64,000 bases of DNA from Amphiura filiformis (GCF_039555335.1 NC_092641.1:33753548-33817547), one strand, 5' to 3'. Positions 11,340 to 23,649 are shown, counted from the stretch's first letter. Numbers and translations: made by a program. The notes: generated by a model not told the origin, from the sequence alone.

Positions 11340-12065
11340 AACAATCTTTTGCAATTTCGCCCCGCATGACCCCAAAATGATCTTGACATTTTGGGTCTCA
11401 CTTCGGTGGTCACTCCACCAAATATCAGGAACCTGTGACAATCTACGGCTATTTGACCCGGCATGGCCCCGAATGAACCCAAGATAACCTTGATAATATT
11501 TTCGTCTTGCTTCGTTGGTCGTTCCCACCAAATTTCATGAACCTGTAATAATTAATATATGGCAATTTGACCCTGGATGACCCCAAAGTTACTGTAGAGA
11601 TACCGCCCAACACCGGTATCCCATGAGGCTTTGTAACAAATATGGCGCTGTACATGAATATGTGATCATGACGATATCCCTAATAATAACATCTTGTATC
11701 TTAACCATCTGAGTCCATCTCCCGCAATCCATCCGTCTCATCCTGTTATAGTTACCTTGACATTTTTTGTCTTGCTTCGGTGGTTGTTCATAACAAATTT
11801 CATGAGCATGCAACAATATATGGCGATTTCACCCTGGATGACCCGTGACTCCAAAGTGACCTTGACACTTTTTGTCTCACTTCAGTGGTTGCTCAGTAGT
11901 TATTTCATAAACCTGCAACAATATATTAGTGATTTGACCATGGATGACCCCAAAGTGACCGTGACATTTTTGTCTCACTTCACTGGTTGTTCCTACCAAA
12001 TTTCATATACCTGCAACAATATACATTGTAGTGATTTGACCCCAGATGACACCAAATTGACCCAC
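11340..12065 (+). repeat. Diverged tandem repeat, ~110 bp unit
   Basis: About six imperfect units recur. Each contains GATTTGACCCNGGATGACCC, then CCAAAGTGACCTTGAC, a TTTTTGTCTCACTTC block and an AACCTGCAACAATAT block. Units differ by 15-30 percent and contain indels. The frame open through part of it (11694-12125) is a by-product of the repetition. Confidence 0.75.
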
Positions 12066-12069
12066 CTCG

Positions 12070-13090
12070 CCCACTCTACCCCTCACGCAACCCTTCCACC
12101 ACACCCTAACCCACCCTATAAGTAGCACACCTTACCGCAACCTACATCACACCTGAACCCACTAATATTTTAAATATAGAAATGTGTACAAAGCCAATGC
12201 ATTTTTAAATCAATAATAGATAACCAGGGGGCCCCCAAAATGACAAAATCACACTTGCGGTTGAATAAATTACCAACTTTGAGTGCTCATAACTTAAAAA
12301 GGAAAGCAGATATCTGGAATTTAGAGCCAGATTCTGAAAATATGACATCAGGTTAGCTAGAATGCATATTTGCAGCTCAATATCTGTTCAGAACAGAAAG
12401 TTATGAGCTACCAAAGTTAGTAAAAATCACCAATGACACTCGCGAGTGCCAAAAAGGAGGGTCCGGGCCAAACTCTCAAAAACGACATGGCCTATGAGGC
12501 CAAATTTTTGTATGGGTTCATTATTATTCTGATGGAATTTCATCCAAATCTGAGAGGGCCACCTGATGGGGACACCTGCATGGTTGATTTGACATAAGTT
12601 TTGAAAAGTTCTAAAATCCTGGAGCTTCAGGGGGCGCTACTCCCTGCATCTCTGCTGGGGCCTTTCCCCCTGGACGCTACCAGGGGCCCTAACAGGGGCC
12701 CTGGACCCCATCTGTTTAACGTTTATCTCAATGGTCACAAAACTGGCAGAAATTTATGACCTGTCACTTCCAAGTTTCCAAACAAGAAAAATTCTTTCTA
12801 TCCATTTCCTGAAAATCCATCTGGTCCTGGGAGAGGTGGCCACAAGCTTGTGTCCAGTATTATAATACAGTTAAAGAGGGGTTTGTCCAGGGAATACGCT
12901 GCAGGGTATCACCCTCTCCTAAAAAGTGTTTTTGGCTATTGTCATCATCGAATTATCATCATCTACATGTATAGTTCCGGAAATGCAAAAAAAAAAAAAA
13001 AATTTTACAGTTCCAGATTTTTTTTTATGGCCAAATTTCCGGTTATTTCTGGAAGATTTACATCCCTGCAAGTTTGGCCCTTTCTACATG
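12070..13090. other. Spacer without recognised genes
   Basis: Only short frames. There is C-rich sequence (12060-12140), GC-richer unique-looking sequence (12430-12720) and an A-run at 12988-13002. No TE ends with target duplications were identified. Confidence 0.4.
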
Positions 13091-13093
13091 CAG

Positions 13094-13489
13094 CAGTAGC
13101 ATAGCCAGCGAGGGGGCTGACAAAAAATGAAAGAGAAAAGTGCCCCTCTGACAAAAAATGAAAGAGAAAATCGGGAAGGCAAAAGAAAAGAAAAGGGGGC
13201 AAATTTTCCCCCAAAATTCACCCCCGCCCATGGGCCAAAATAGTGTAAAATATCCATTAATTCCCGCACATTGTCACAATAAAGCCATTTTCACCCAGAT
13301 CGTGGGCAAAAATTGTGTAAAATGCACAATTTTGGCACGCTACACACGAACATTGTCCCATTAAAGCCTTTTCGCAAACTCAAAAACTGATAATACCAGG
13401 TCCAAATTATGCAACCGGGAATTTTTTTTCATCAGTGCCCCAATTTTCTCTTTTTGCCCCTCCTGACCAAAATGCTGGCTACACCCCTG
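13094..13489. mobile_element. hAT-type non-autonomous element, 396 bp
   Basis: The left end is CAGTAGCATAGCCAGC and the right end GCTGGCTACACCCCTG. An identical 8-bp target duplication, ACATGCAG, is present at 13086-13093 and 13490-13497. The interior carries two direct TGACAAAAAATGAAAGAG copies. No transposase is encoded. Confidence 0.85.
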
Positions 13490-13571
13490 ACATGCAGTGT
13501 GATTAAGAGAGAATTAAAATATATGCCAAATATGAGATTCAGAGATATGTGCACATAAATTATGCAACTGA

Positions 13572-14104
13572 CAGGGCCAGATTTACCATTGGGCCAGATG
13601 GGCACGGGCCCAGGGCCCCCAACATTTGGGGGCCCCCACTATATAGCGGATTACCAGTGTTCGAATTTAGGAAAAATAAATGGTTGTCCCACGGCCAACC
13701 AGATTACAATTTCTGGTTGTCCGTCTAAGTTTTTGGTTGTCCGTAGGCCTACAAATGTGACTTTTGGCTAGATTTATGGTTGTCCGGCGGACAACCGAAT
13801 CAGTATTTTTGGTTGTCCGGTGACTTTTTTAGTTGTCCCGGGCAACCGGACAACCAAAATTTCGAACGCTGCGGATTACATAGCAAAATTCACCTTCATC
13901 TTTGGGCTAAAATAGTCTAAAATTGAAATTTTTCGCGCAAACATCCTAGTAAAATCCGGGAGTAAAATCGAAACAAAATATGCTCGTAACCGCCACTAAA
14001 CCAAAAGTTGGCCACTTGAGTGCACATGCCTTCCTCACGGTGAGTTTGGGGGCCTCCAAATTCTGACCTGGCCCAGGGCCCCCCAAAAGGTAAATTCGGC
14101 CCTA
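13572..14104. mobile_element. hAT-type element, 533 bp, hosting a nested element
   Basis: The ends are CAGGGCCAGATTTACC and GGTAAATTCGGCCCTA. The 8-bp duplication GCAACTGA is exact on both sides (13564-13571, 14105-14112). Subterminal GGGGGCCCCC blocks are present. A second hAT MITE (13655-13871) is inserted inside, so this one is older. No transposase frame. Confidence 0.88.
13655..13871. mobile_element. Nested hAT MITE (CAGYGTTCGAA family), 217 bp
   Basis: The ends are CAGTGTTCGAATT and AATTTCGAACGCTG. The target duplication CGGATTAC is exact (13647-13654, 13872-13879) and lies inside the element at 13572-14104. The interior has about eight copies of GGTTGTCCG in both orientations. Confidence 0.9.
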
Positions 14105-14112
14105 GCAACTGA

Positions 14113-15400
14113 CCAACTTCATTACCGGTACCATATTTTGCGGTAAAAATATAAAGCTCCAGCTGGAAACACAGATGGACAGTCGGACACATCCCGACAT
14201 ACATCGATTACAAAGTCTTATTCTGAACATTGTTCAGGTGAGACAATTGCCCCTTTGCAGAAATCTCAGTGCCATGCTAGTTTGACTCCATGCATCATTT
14301 CCTTTGTGAAAATGTATACTTTTATATTTACTTATCATTATTCTTTAAGGGACCCTCAAAGGAAACCATAATTTCAACAGTATCAAAATAAAGAGCTACC
14401 GTAATATTGCTTTCTAAAACAATAGACACAATTTTACTTTATATAACCCCTCAAATCAGCAACAAAAAAAGTTGAAATGCAACATCATGTTTTATCCACC
14501 CAATTCATATGTTGAGAAATTGCAACGTGTGGCAACACGTCGTGTGATGTTAAAGTGGTTACATCTTTCCACTGGCAACACTGCATACATGTCACGGACT
14601 TGACTTGGTCGGAGGTCCTAAACACCCAGCACCACTAACAGAGTTGTATATCACCTGCATACTGTACAAGGACTCTCCTTTCATCTACATCTACAACAAT
14701 ACTTAGTCAAGTTGCCTTTTTCCTTTGTGTAAAATGGACCCAAAGCAAGAAATTTGCAGTTGTTTTCCTACCCTAAGCAAGTATTTTCCTAACATTTATA
14801 CCCCCCCAAAAAAGGACCAGTCAATGCATGGCCCAATTGCATCGGAAAGAAAACAATGAGAGCCAGGCCAAAAAAGCAATTTCTAAGTTTTCAGTTTGTG
14901 AGTGGAATTTCACCTTGAATTTTACATAATTATCAACTAAATTTTTTTTTTTGCATTGAACTTGAAGCACCCTTTTTGAGTATCAACTGTGTGATTACGG
15001 TGCCCTTTTTTGCTACCCTTCTGAATCGTGTCTAGCCATCATAAAAGACCCCTTTTCCTTGTTTTTTTGTACGTAGTTGATATACTCTGAATACAAGTGA
15101 CACCACCAACCACAGGGGGCTGTAATTTTCTTTGGAAGGGGTCCCAAATATACCGGGGGTCATATATTTTTGGAAAGAAAAATAGATGAGGGGTGTCATA
15201 AAATGTTTGATAACCAAAATGTAGGGAGGCACAAGATGATCACAGATAGCGTATTTATTTTATACAAAAAGACCAATTTCAATACAATTTTAGCCTGTTT
15301 ATGGGGTAAGGTGTATCGGTGGGTCGCTATTTTATTGATGCCGACTTTTTGTAAATTTGGGACCGTAAATGATAGGCCCCTAAATAACCAACATGTTTAC
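14113..15400. other. Spacer without recognised genes
   Basis: AT-rich sequence with short frames only. No splice-bounded exon or delimited element was found. Confidence 0.4.
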
Positions 15401-15419
15401 AGACATGCACTAGGCTGAG

Positions 15420-15660
15420 CCTATGGAGTCCAGCTTTTGAGGCCTATAACAAGTAGGCCTATAGGTTTGCAAATTGGGATCCCAAAAATTTTGCATATAT
15501 ATGCAAAAGGGGGGGGGGGCAAAGATTTTTTGGCAGGCCAAGAAAGGGGGAAAGCAATTTTTGCCAGAGTGGGGCGCCTGGGGCAAGCATTTTTTTGTTT
15601 GTTTCATGTTTGCATTTTTTTTGGCATGCCATTGGAAATTGGCAAAATAGGAGGTATTTA
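15420..15660. repeat. G-rich dispersed repeat, copy A
   Basis: It contains GCAAATTGGGATCCCAAAAA, a G-run of 11 and GCAATTTTTGCCAGAG. The same order occurs at 49784-50158, and a related copy lies at 25230-25440. The complete copy at 49784 has inverted ends, so the family is probably a DNA transposon. Confidence 0.55.
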
Positions 15661-16483
15661 AATTGGACTGTCTGCAAAATTTTAATTGTGAAATCAACAC
15701 AATAGGGGGTATTAAATTTGTACTGTCTGCGAAATTTGGATAAAATGGGTACGGTACTTGAGAAAATCCAGTAATTTTATGTCAATATTTTATAGTGTCA
15801 TTGAAAAGGGGTGTTTGAAATTATAGTCATTGAAAAAGGGTGTTTGAAATTCTAGTCATTGAAAACCACAAAAAAGGGGTTGTTTTTGGCCAAATTTTGT
15901 CCTCGATTTTGCATGAAAAAGGGGTAAATATGATGAAAAATCATTGCAAAGGTCTTTGAAAGATTTGACTCATGGTTGTCAACTTTTGTGTTGAGTTGGG
16001 GGCTGGGGCTGATTGTGTGGACCATCCCATGATTCCCATCAAAATCATTGGATTCATCTACGTCAACATGTTTGGTATAATGATATGCTTTACTAGTCAT
16101 GCTATTAAAAACGAAGTCATGCTAGTAATAATAATAATTAATAATTCAAGGAAATCCCGCCTATTTTTTTTCAGGCGCACCACTGCAACGGCAGTATAAA
16201 TTCGACAATTCACGCGTCACTGCAACGGCAGTGTAATTTTCGAATTCGATTTTTTTTTTACATGTATATATCACCATTTCACAACATTACATAAATGGGT
16301 ATTTCTCTGAAAAGGTGTACTATTGGAAGATAGGCAAATATGAATTTGAAAATGATTATAAAATGTTTCCTTTACATATCTGTAAGGATGTAAGTCTCTA
16401 GTGCATGAAAACAACATTTGGCGCAATCTTTAGGGGCGCCCTCTATATTATAGAGGGCGTAATCTGCAGGTTGTGCAAGGTGA

Positions 16484-17215
16484 GCATCATCTCCGTCACA
16501 TTTAGGCCAAAAAGGAAAAAAGGACAAAAAAATTGTTAAAACTCTTAATTATGAGTTTTATGGATAACTTGCAAGTTGCTTGATTCATGTTTGCTTTTTT
16601 CATTTAAATAAAATATGATTTTGTACTTTTGTCATTTAGTTGGGACAATGAGAGGCAGGCTGTACGGAAAAAGTCATGTCTGTTGGTATTTTTTTTATAC
16701 AAACTTCAGTATATTCATAATTTTGCTTGAAATAACTAAATAAATTTCTATTGACATAGTAAACACATACAATATCAATTACATTTCCAAATAGTAAATT
16801 CCATGTTGTCTGGGTCAAAGGTCAAATAAAGGTCAACAACAATTATGATGGAGATGACATTGCTGTGATGGAGATGATGGTGATGTGACGGAGATGATAT
16901 TTCTACACAAATTCCTATAGAGAATCATCTCCATCATAATTGCACCGATAAATTTGATTTCAGTAATGTTTTCACACTACTTGAAAATGAAATTCATACA
17001 GATGAGAAGGTTTAGAATTGGTAAGCATTTTCTGATAAACTAAACTGGACTTCGCTGTATCTCAAGACTCAAGATCCGGTGCTGTGATGGAGATGATGGT
17101 GATTGGTGATGTGACGGAGATGATATTTCTACACAAATTCCTATAGAGAATCATCTCTGCCACGGCAAATTGTGACGCCAACTGATGTAGCGGAGATGAT
17201 GGTTCAGACATTGCT
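16484..17215. repeat. Duplicated segment with recurring GACGGAGATGAT word
   Basis: About 80 bp at 16860-16940 (GTGATGGAGATGATGG through AGAATCATCTCC) recur at 17082-17160. ATCATCTCCGTCAC at 16487-16500 and GCGGAGATGATGG near 17187 are further single copies, the former inverted. The inverted ATCATCTCC/GGAGATGAT pairs allow hairpins. No coding sense is seen. Confidence 0.65.
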
Positions 17216-17262
17216 TACGGTTAATAGCAGGGTAAAGCTTACCCAGCGTGTTACATATCACC

Positions 17263-17590
17263 CCCGGGGGGGCACTCAACTTCAATTTTGGTAGGGGTGT
17301 GCGGCGCTCCGCGCCGAACTTTGGGAACTAAGAACTGATTTTCAGGCAAAATAGGGGCTTGAAGAACTTAAATTAGGGCCAAATTATAGGCTGTTGAGCT
17401 AAAAATGTCTAAATTATTTCCAAATTTGAGCTTAAAGAGCTACAATTGTCAATGTTTGAGGCTCAAAGAACTAGAGCAGATCCAAATGTGGGGCTTAAGG
17501 AACTGCCGGAGAGCCTGAAAAAGGCCGGGGAAAAAGGGACCCTTGAGCGCCGCACATACCTGTACCACCTTAACATGTGAGTGCCCCGGG
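17263..17590. mobile_element. DNA transposon, CCCGGGG-ended family, 328 bp
   Basis: The ends are CCCGGGGGGGCACTC and GAGTGCCCCGGG. The inner parts of the inverted repeat include GTGTGCGGCGC and GCGCCGCACAT. The 8-bp duplication ATATCACC is exact at 17255-17262 and 17591-17598. Another member lies at 28438-28876. The superfamily is unclear: 8 bp fits hAT, P or Merlin, but the ends are not CAG. No transposase. Confidence 0.85.
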
Positions 17591-17599
17591 ATATCACCA

Positions 17600-18360
17600 C
17601 AACAGCTTGTGGGACATATTCAACCATCATTATTTTCCGGGAAAATTCAACAATAACACTTATATCAAATTGATCAGAAACGTTTGGAGATGATATTGAA
17701 TAAAGGTACGCGCCTGTATACTTGAAGATACCCTCAAAATTGGCAGGAAAAGAGTGCCAATGTGCAGCTATTTCGGGTTGATGTTTTTCGTCGTCTGTAA
17801 ACGGCAGCGCACAGGGTAAAATTATTGAACTCTGATATTTGGTCTTCACCTCCAGCCGTTTTGATGCCAATGTGACGGCAATGATGCAAAACTAAGGGAC
17901 AGCAATTTTTTGACACAAATTTTTGAATTATTCCATAAAATTGACTTTAGAAGTGGTTTTAAGCATTTAAACCTTCTTAGACATGATATTTACCCCAGTC
18001 AGTGGTAATTTTCACTTCCCACACTTGCTCACAAAAATACTACAAAATCACTCAAATTCGGTGCGTGACATCGGGACATGGGGTTTTCAGGGGGGTCGTC
18101 AGATATTGAAGAATTTTTTGACTCCAAGAAATTAATTTTTCCCCACTTGGATGTTCTTAACTATTTTTATACATACAAAAGTCCATGACTAAGCCAAAAA
18201 AGAAAAGAAAAATCCGCTTTTAAAACTTTTATGAGCGCCGAAAGTCGCGGGACTTAAAAGTTCACCTTTTCAGAGAATCACCCAAACACACCTATTACCA
18301 TCACTGTACACACAACTACTACTGCCCTGGAACCTAGGGGAAGGGGGTACAGATACCAGA
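17600..18360. other. Spacer without recognised genes
   Basis: A minus frame at 17463-17870 crosses the boundary of the transposon at 17263-17590, so it is not a host gene. Otherwise short frames only. Confidence 0.4.
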
Positions 18361-18366
18361 ACCGGG

Positions 18367-18569
18367 CAGTGGCGGTGCCACGGGGGCATGGGGGCAAATG
18401 TCGCCCCAGTCAGAACTCTTCCCCTGTTGCCCCCGAAAAAACCCAAATTACTGAAAATTTCCACTTTTTACGGTAATTTTGCATGCAAACTTTGTTGATT
18501 TTGCCCCCCTGAAATTCACTTTGCCCCCTAATGCCCACCCCGAAAAAAATTTCCTGGCGCCAAGAACTG
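18367..18569. mobile_element. hAT-type MITE, 203 bp
   Basis: It begins CAGTGGCGGTGCCAC and ends TGGCGCCAAGAACTG. The 8-bp duplication GAACCGGG is exact at 18359-18366 and 18570-18577. The interior is C-rich. The CAGTGGCG start is shared with the element at 27997-28244. Confidence 0.82.
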
Positions 18570-19970
18570 GAACCGGGGTGATCCCCTACTCTTTCCGAAT
18601 AGCTCTGACACTTTTACATGCACAGGGATGATCGAGAGCCCTCCTGTAGGCCTACACGGGACCAACGGCTTTACGTGACTTCCTAACCACGAGAAGGCGC
18701 TATACACTATATCTGTACGTGCTAAGCAGTGTAAGGGGAGCGAGGAGAGAGAAATTTTGCATTATTTTCTGTGAATCTGAATTACTTGAATATATTGTAT
18801 ACCTGGTCTCCATGTACCCATACCTAGTGTATGGGTACATGGTATAACCATGCATTCAAACAGGCACGGATAGAGCTGTCAAAGAGTGTATATTTCAAAA
18901 CATGATAACTGCACCAGTTATAAAAATTCCCACACACATACCACTTTTAAAATGCACTCAAAGTCCTTATTCCATATCTGAAAAATATGATCCCCAATTT
19001 ACTTTATTGATAAAAGTCTAAATATCCACATGACAAATTCAGCTGTACATGTCCATTGTATATGTTCACAACATGACCCAAAATCATAACCTTTCAGACC
19101 TTAGACACATGCACTGCCAATGTGCAGTCACTAGCCCAATTCATGTTGAACAAGAGACTGGTTGAGAGTCCACATGTTCATTCACCTGCACATGTCAGCA
19201 CCACACCACATTTCGCCAAAATACATTCTAGAAACGCTTGCTGTTAGAATAAGAAAAATTTTAATGCTAATTTATTGCACATTCTAGGAAGCGTGGTTAC
19301 CTTTTAAAATAACCGAAAGTGAGAGGGTTTTCAAGAAAATATTTTTCCTGTCAAAACTGAAGCATCCTCTGTATAAAAGAAAATATGAATATTAACTGCA
19401 CATCATATATAACGATTCGTGATACCCAATTATGGCGCATTTGATGCCGTTTAAGAGGCAGAGAATTTTATTTCAATTTTATATACGTAAAAAATTTTTT
19501 AATTGAGCAAGAATAAGGATAGAAAAACGTTGAAAATCCTATGTGAATATTACATTAGACCCGGCAAAAGATTACTGTTTCGTTTTTATGGTAATCTAAT
19601 CTTTTATTTCCTGAAAAAACATTTGGGGTCTAAAATGGAATTTTTATGTAATTGATAAAAACATCGAACGTGTATACAAGAAAAATGGTAGGTTCCTCTA
19701 TTATTATAGTAGCTTATAGTATTTTACTGACCATGGAAATGTACTGACACCGTGAGAGCACGTGTCAAAATCGATATCATGTATATTGTCCATATAGACG
19801 CCGCATTTATCATGTTTATGGTCGGATTAACAACAATTGAGCGCTATTAATACACATTAATGTATTTAGGCAAATAAAATTCCAAAATATGGTACGTTTT
19901 CTGCTTTTGCTTGTCACGTGGTATGCCTATATTGAAGTTGCGATTATATCTTCAAATAAGTTTCAAATGA
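18570..19970. other. Spacer without recognised genes
   Basis: A 14-bp-stem hairpin with a 5-base loop lies at 18810-18842 (CCATGTACCCATAC and its complement). The remainder is AT-rich with short frames. I see no gene. Confidence 0.45.
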
Positions 19971-19978
19971 ATTCCATG

Positions 19979-20061
19979 AAGACAAGTGGTCGAGTGGTCT
20001 AAGGCGCTAGGCTCATAGAGCATTATAAGCGGCGCCGTGAGTTCGAACCCCGCCTCTGCCA
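19979..20061 (+). ncRNA. tRNA-Leu-like sequence: SINE head or tRNA pseudogene
   Basis: TGGTCGAGTGGTCTAAGGCG is a good internal A-box region, and AGTTCGAACCC about 40 bases on is a good B box. The spacing suits a long-variable-arm tRNA (Leu or Ser). The acceptor stem does not pair (GACAAGT against CTCTGCC) and the anticodon arm is poor. I therefore call it a tRNA-derived SINE or pseudogene, not a functional tRNA. Confidence 0.55.
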
Positions 20062-20500
20062 AATTTTAAAAGAAGCAAAATTTAAATTTTACTTTTTTAA
20101 ATTTCATATTGGGGAAATGTGACTGGGAGAATTTATGTATGGCGTGGAGTGGTGTGTGTCAGCACATGCTTCAACTGCTGATGTGTCATATTTAGCAATG
20201 TCATGATATCAACCTCATAGTCACAGTCTCTGTTCTGTGGGGTATTGGTAGAATAACACATGTCATTATGAAAGGTCAAAAGTTAGGGATGGTCAGACAT
20301 TTTGAGAGCCAGATTTGATCAACACCATTTGAAGCATGGTGTAGCTTACAAGCAGGACACATAATTTCAGGATATTGACTACAAATTTGGACCAATAAAT
20401 TTCCAGAGACATAATACAACCAAGGAAGCTTACTTCAAAGATGGCTAGGGCAACAGTGACATATGGTAAGTGAAATAGTTAGGGAAGAATACCTTGGTGT

Positions 20501-22432
20501 CAGGCCCGTCGGAAGCAAATTAAAAGTGGTACGGCCCACTTTGGGGGTCGGGGGGTGAAACCCCCAAAAGGGTTTGAAGGGTCAGAGCCCCTTAAAGGTG
20601 GGTTAGGGGGCGAAGCCCCCTGGAAGCTCAAGCACTTTTGAAAATGAAAAATAGAATTTCAACGATAAGTTAATAGGACTAAACATGCTAAACTTCAAAA
20701 CTAGGACATTCAAAATAAAAAATGATCAACCATAAAACATGCTACCAATTCATGATAAGATTGCAGTACACATGATAGTAATTTGAGTCTAGTGGCGGAT
20801 CCAGAGCAGTCAAAAAAATAATGCAAGTATCGCGCTGAGGGGGATGTTCCCCCTTCAGAAGTTAGAAACTTTAGGAAAATGAAGACCCAATTGAAGCCAA
20901 TTGGTGGATAGACTCGCTGCATTCCTTTTTTTTTTTTTTTTTTTTTTTTTTGATAAACAATTCATACTTTTCCATGCATGAAACCATTTAAAAAAAATCT
21001 ATGACGAAACACATCACATCTCTAGTGACTGCCCTGCCCAGAGAAAAAAGGACTGCGGTAGTTGGATATGACCTGTGTGACCCACCATATCTTAACACAT
21101 AGACTCAACCTCTTTCATCTCGAATCTGAGATGAATGTTAATGAAGTAAAAATCAATGTGGGTGGTAAATCTTAACCAATAACAAATAGGCAAGCATACA
21201 TGTTTATGCATTAGCCCAACCCACTGTGTTCACTGAACCCAACCCACGTGGGGTAGCTCTATTCAGATTTCATTTGACAGCTTAACCATCGGCAGTATAC
21301 GTGCGCTTGACGTCAAGCGTATTTCATACATTGTATTGGACCTTGTGCAAATAATACGCGCTGGACGGCTATTCAAACAGCTTAATTGGTAAAAACCACA
21401 GGATATGTGCATAAACAGCCAAGACTGCATTTTTAATGAGGTAACATCATACCCACTATAGAGTGCATAGTTCATTGTATATTCGAAATACAGTAGACCA
21501 GTTTTCTCATGGATATCTGAGCTGTTGAATCAGAACAGGAATGATGACTTTTCCATGGTCAGGTCAGAGAGATAATTTAGGGAATGATAAATTAAACTGG
21601 TCTACTACAGTAGACTAATTGGTGGACCATTTTGGCACTATTATTGTGTATTAGTTTGAAAAAGCCGAAAATATCAAATTTACGAAATGATAGGCCAATT
21701 GAAAGCCATTTTTTCACTGTTATTTTATGAATTATTGGTTTAAATATCAAGTGGTGGGTGTTAAATACAGACACGAAAATGGGCAGTTGTTTGTATACGC
21801 ATGGGGTGTCTGAGGGGGATACCCCCTGAGAAGTTTTGGAAATTTTGCAAAATGAAGGTCCAATTGAAGCCATTTGGTGCATCATTTTACACTATCATTG
21901 CTTTTTAAAACAAAAAAGGGCCCGAACTCAATTTGTAAAATTATAAATGTTACATTGACACTTTATTATAGGCCCAAGACTTGAGATTTGCAATTAAAGC
22001 ATGCATGGATCGATGTTGAATTGAAGTTAGCACGGAGTCCGTCTTAATAGGCCTATATACTGACTTTGGTGACAATGAGACGGGCCCTGCATATCGGCGA
22101 GCCCGCCGTAATTTTCACATGCTTTTGGGCAGAGGACCCACCTTCAAGCAAAATAATCATAGGCCTAGGCTATAGGCTATAGATTGACCCGACTGCGATT
22201 TAGGCATGGGCCTACTATACGTGCAATTTAACCTTTTCTCCCTTTTCTCTTCTTTTTTTCTCCTTTTTCCCCTTTCTCTTCTCTTCTAGCTCTCCTTTCC
22301 TCAAGTTTTTTTTTGGGGGGGGGGGCCCGAATCCGCGCCTGTGTAGGCCTAAGTTGTTTTTTTTTGTATTTTTTTAGGCTGAAAAGTGGTACGGCCATGG
22401 CCGTACCGGCCGTAGCGGTTCCAACGGGCCTG
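20501..22432. mobile_element. hAT-type DNA transposon, 1.93 kb, non-autonomous
   Basis: The left end CAGGCCCGTCGGAAGC and right end GGTTCCAACGGGCCTG are complementary. AGTGGTACGGCC follows inside the left end, and a matching GGCCGTACC precedes the right end. The 8-bp target duplication CTTGGTGT is exact at 20493-20500 and 22433-22440. Inside are a poly-T tract (20928-20951), two related blocks (GAGGGGGAT...CCAATTGAAGCCA near 20838 and 21811) and a polypyrimidine tract. No transposase frame longer than about 100 codons remains. Confidence 0.9.
22231..22322 (+). repeat. Polypyrimidine tract ending in a G-run
   Basis: About 80 bases are almost purely C/T on the plus strand, then T9 and a G-run. 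The tract lies in the right part of the hAT element at 20501-22432. Such tracts can form triplex DNA; that is inference. Confidence 0.7.
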
Positions 22433-22561
22433 CTTGGTGTACATTTGAAATGTAATTTCTGGTCTTTGTACATGGACTTCATGTCTCCCTATTCCACACA
22501 TATATATTGCACGATTTCTGACCACATGGGAGAGCATTTTGGGAATGGGGTAAATTCTTGC

Positions 22562-22652
22562 CCAGGGGCCAGCCCAAGGCTCGAACCCACGCCGATCGTA
22601 TTTTTCCTGGTCGAGATCACAGCGCCTTAGACCGCTCGACCACCTCGCCCCC
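22562..22652 (-). ncRNA. tRNA-derived SINE head, minus strand
   Basis: Read on the minus strand it has GGTGGTCGAGCGGTCTAAGG (A box region) and GGGTTCGAGCC (B box). It resembles the plus-strand copy at 19979-20061. The acceptor stems do not pair, so it is not a working tRNA. It begins about 120 bp beyond the right end of the hAT element. Confidence 0.55.
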
Positions 22653-22659
22653 CTCGTAC

Positions 22660-23370
22660 TATGACATACGCAAGTTACAAGTTTACAAGTTTACAAGTTT
22701 AATTTGTCTCTATGCCACCAAAACATTTGGTATAAGAGAGTTACAATAAGACGCACATACCATAATGTAAAGTCAAGTGCATGCGATGCGAACAGTGCCC
22801 ACGTTCATGACGTTGGCATAAATGATTTTGGGGCCACTAGACTCGCTGAGTCTCATGGACGCCGTTCCTATGTCCATCAGACTCGTATTTCCCATTTTGG
22901 ATGTCAATGGGAAATACACACTTAACGATTTGCGCCGGTTAGAAACTAAAAAAAAAATCTTTAAAATTTTATCAATGTATATAAAAGTGGTACCAACCTT
23001 ATTGTGCTTGCTAATTTAAGACTCGGTTGAAACAAAATTAAGGATCGAATGCATAAAAAAAAAAAAAAAGGCAAAATTATCGTCAAAGTTCTGCCGAAAT
23101 CGGCACCCTTGCGAAGGGTTCAGAATTCGAATCGGGAACGAAAATATCCGATCTTTGTGATCAAAAACACAAAATTACAACTTTAAACATACTATTGGCA
23201 AAAGACATTATTACCAAACAATATAGAATAGAAAATTTGACATCATTTTCTCAAAATATTGAAGAAATTTGCTCACTAGACATCGAAAAAGTACGCAATC
23301 CAATTCCCGTTCAAACGCGTGAGAAACTGAAAGTGCATAATCCCGACTAGCATTGCTAGGGGCCACCATT
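22660..23370. other. Spacer without recognised genes
   Basis: Three direct TTACAAGTTT units are at 22674-22700. The rest has short frames and A-runs only. Confidence 0.4.
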
Positions 23371-23378
23371 TTACTTAC

Positions 23379-23432
23379 CTTTTCTCCGGGCTTTATCTGC
23401 AGTCGACTCGATCTTCTTCTTCTTCAGTCCAC
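23379..23432 (-). CDS. Candidate 54-bp internal exon
   Basis: On the minus strand an acceptor (TTAAGCAG) precedes and a perfect donor (AAAAG then GTAAGT) follows. The one open reading gives G-LKKKKIESTADKARRK. It enters and leaves in phase 1, like the exons of the unknown gene at 5194-9939. It could be an upstream exon of that gene's transcript, or of a separate gene, or chance. No flanking exon was found. Confidence 0.3.
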
Positions 23433-23649
23433 CTGCTTAATAAGTTCTTCAACAAATCGTAAATGTTAGATGAAATTTTATTTTCATCAAGTTTAAAAAA
23501 GCACACCTTTTGATCTTGGCATTTAATCACTTCACTCTCTCTGCTTGCTGGTTGATATAATAAGACCAGATTTTAACCATCGTGTTGCCAACTCAATGTT
23601 CTCCGGGTATTTCTCATTCTCACAGTACGAATACGAATCCATACCAAAT

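Noticed and set aside
19979-20061. Functional tRNA-Leu gene
   Set aside because: A and B boxes are good, but the acceptor stem does not pair and the anticodon arm is malformed.
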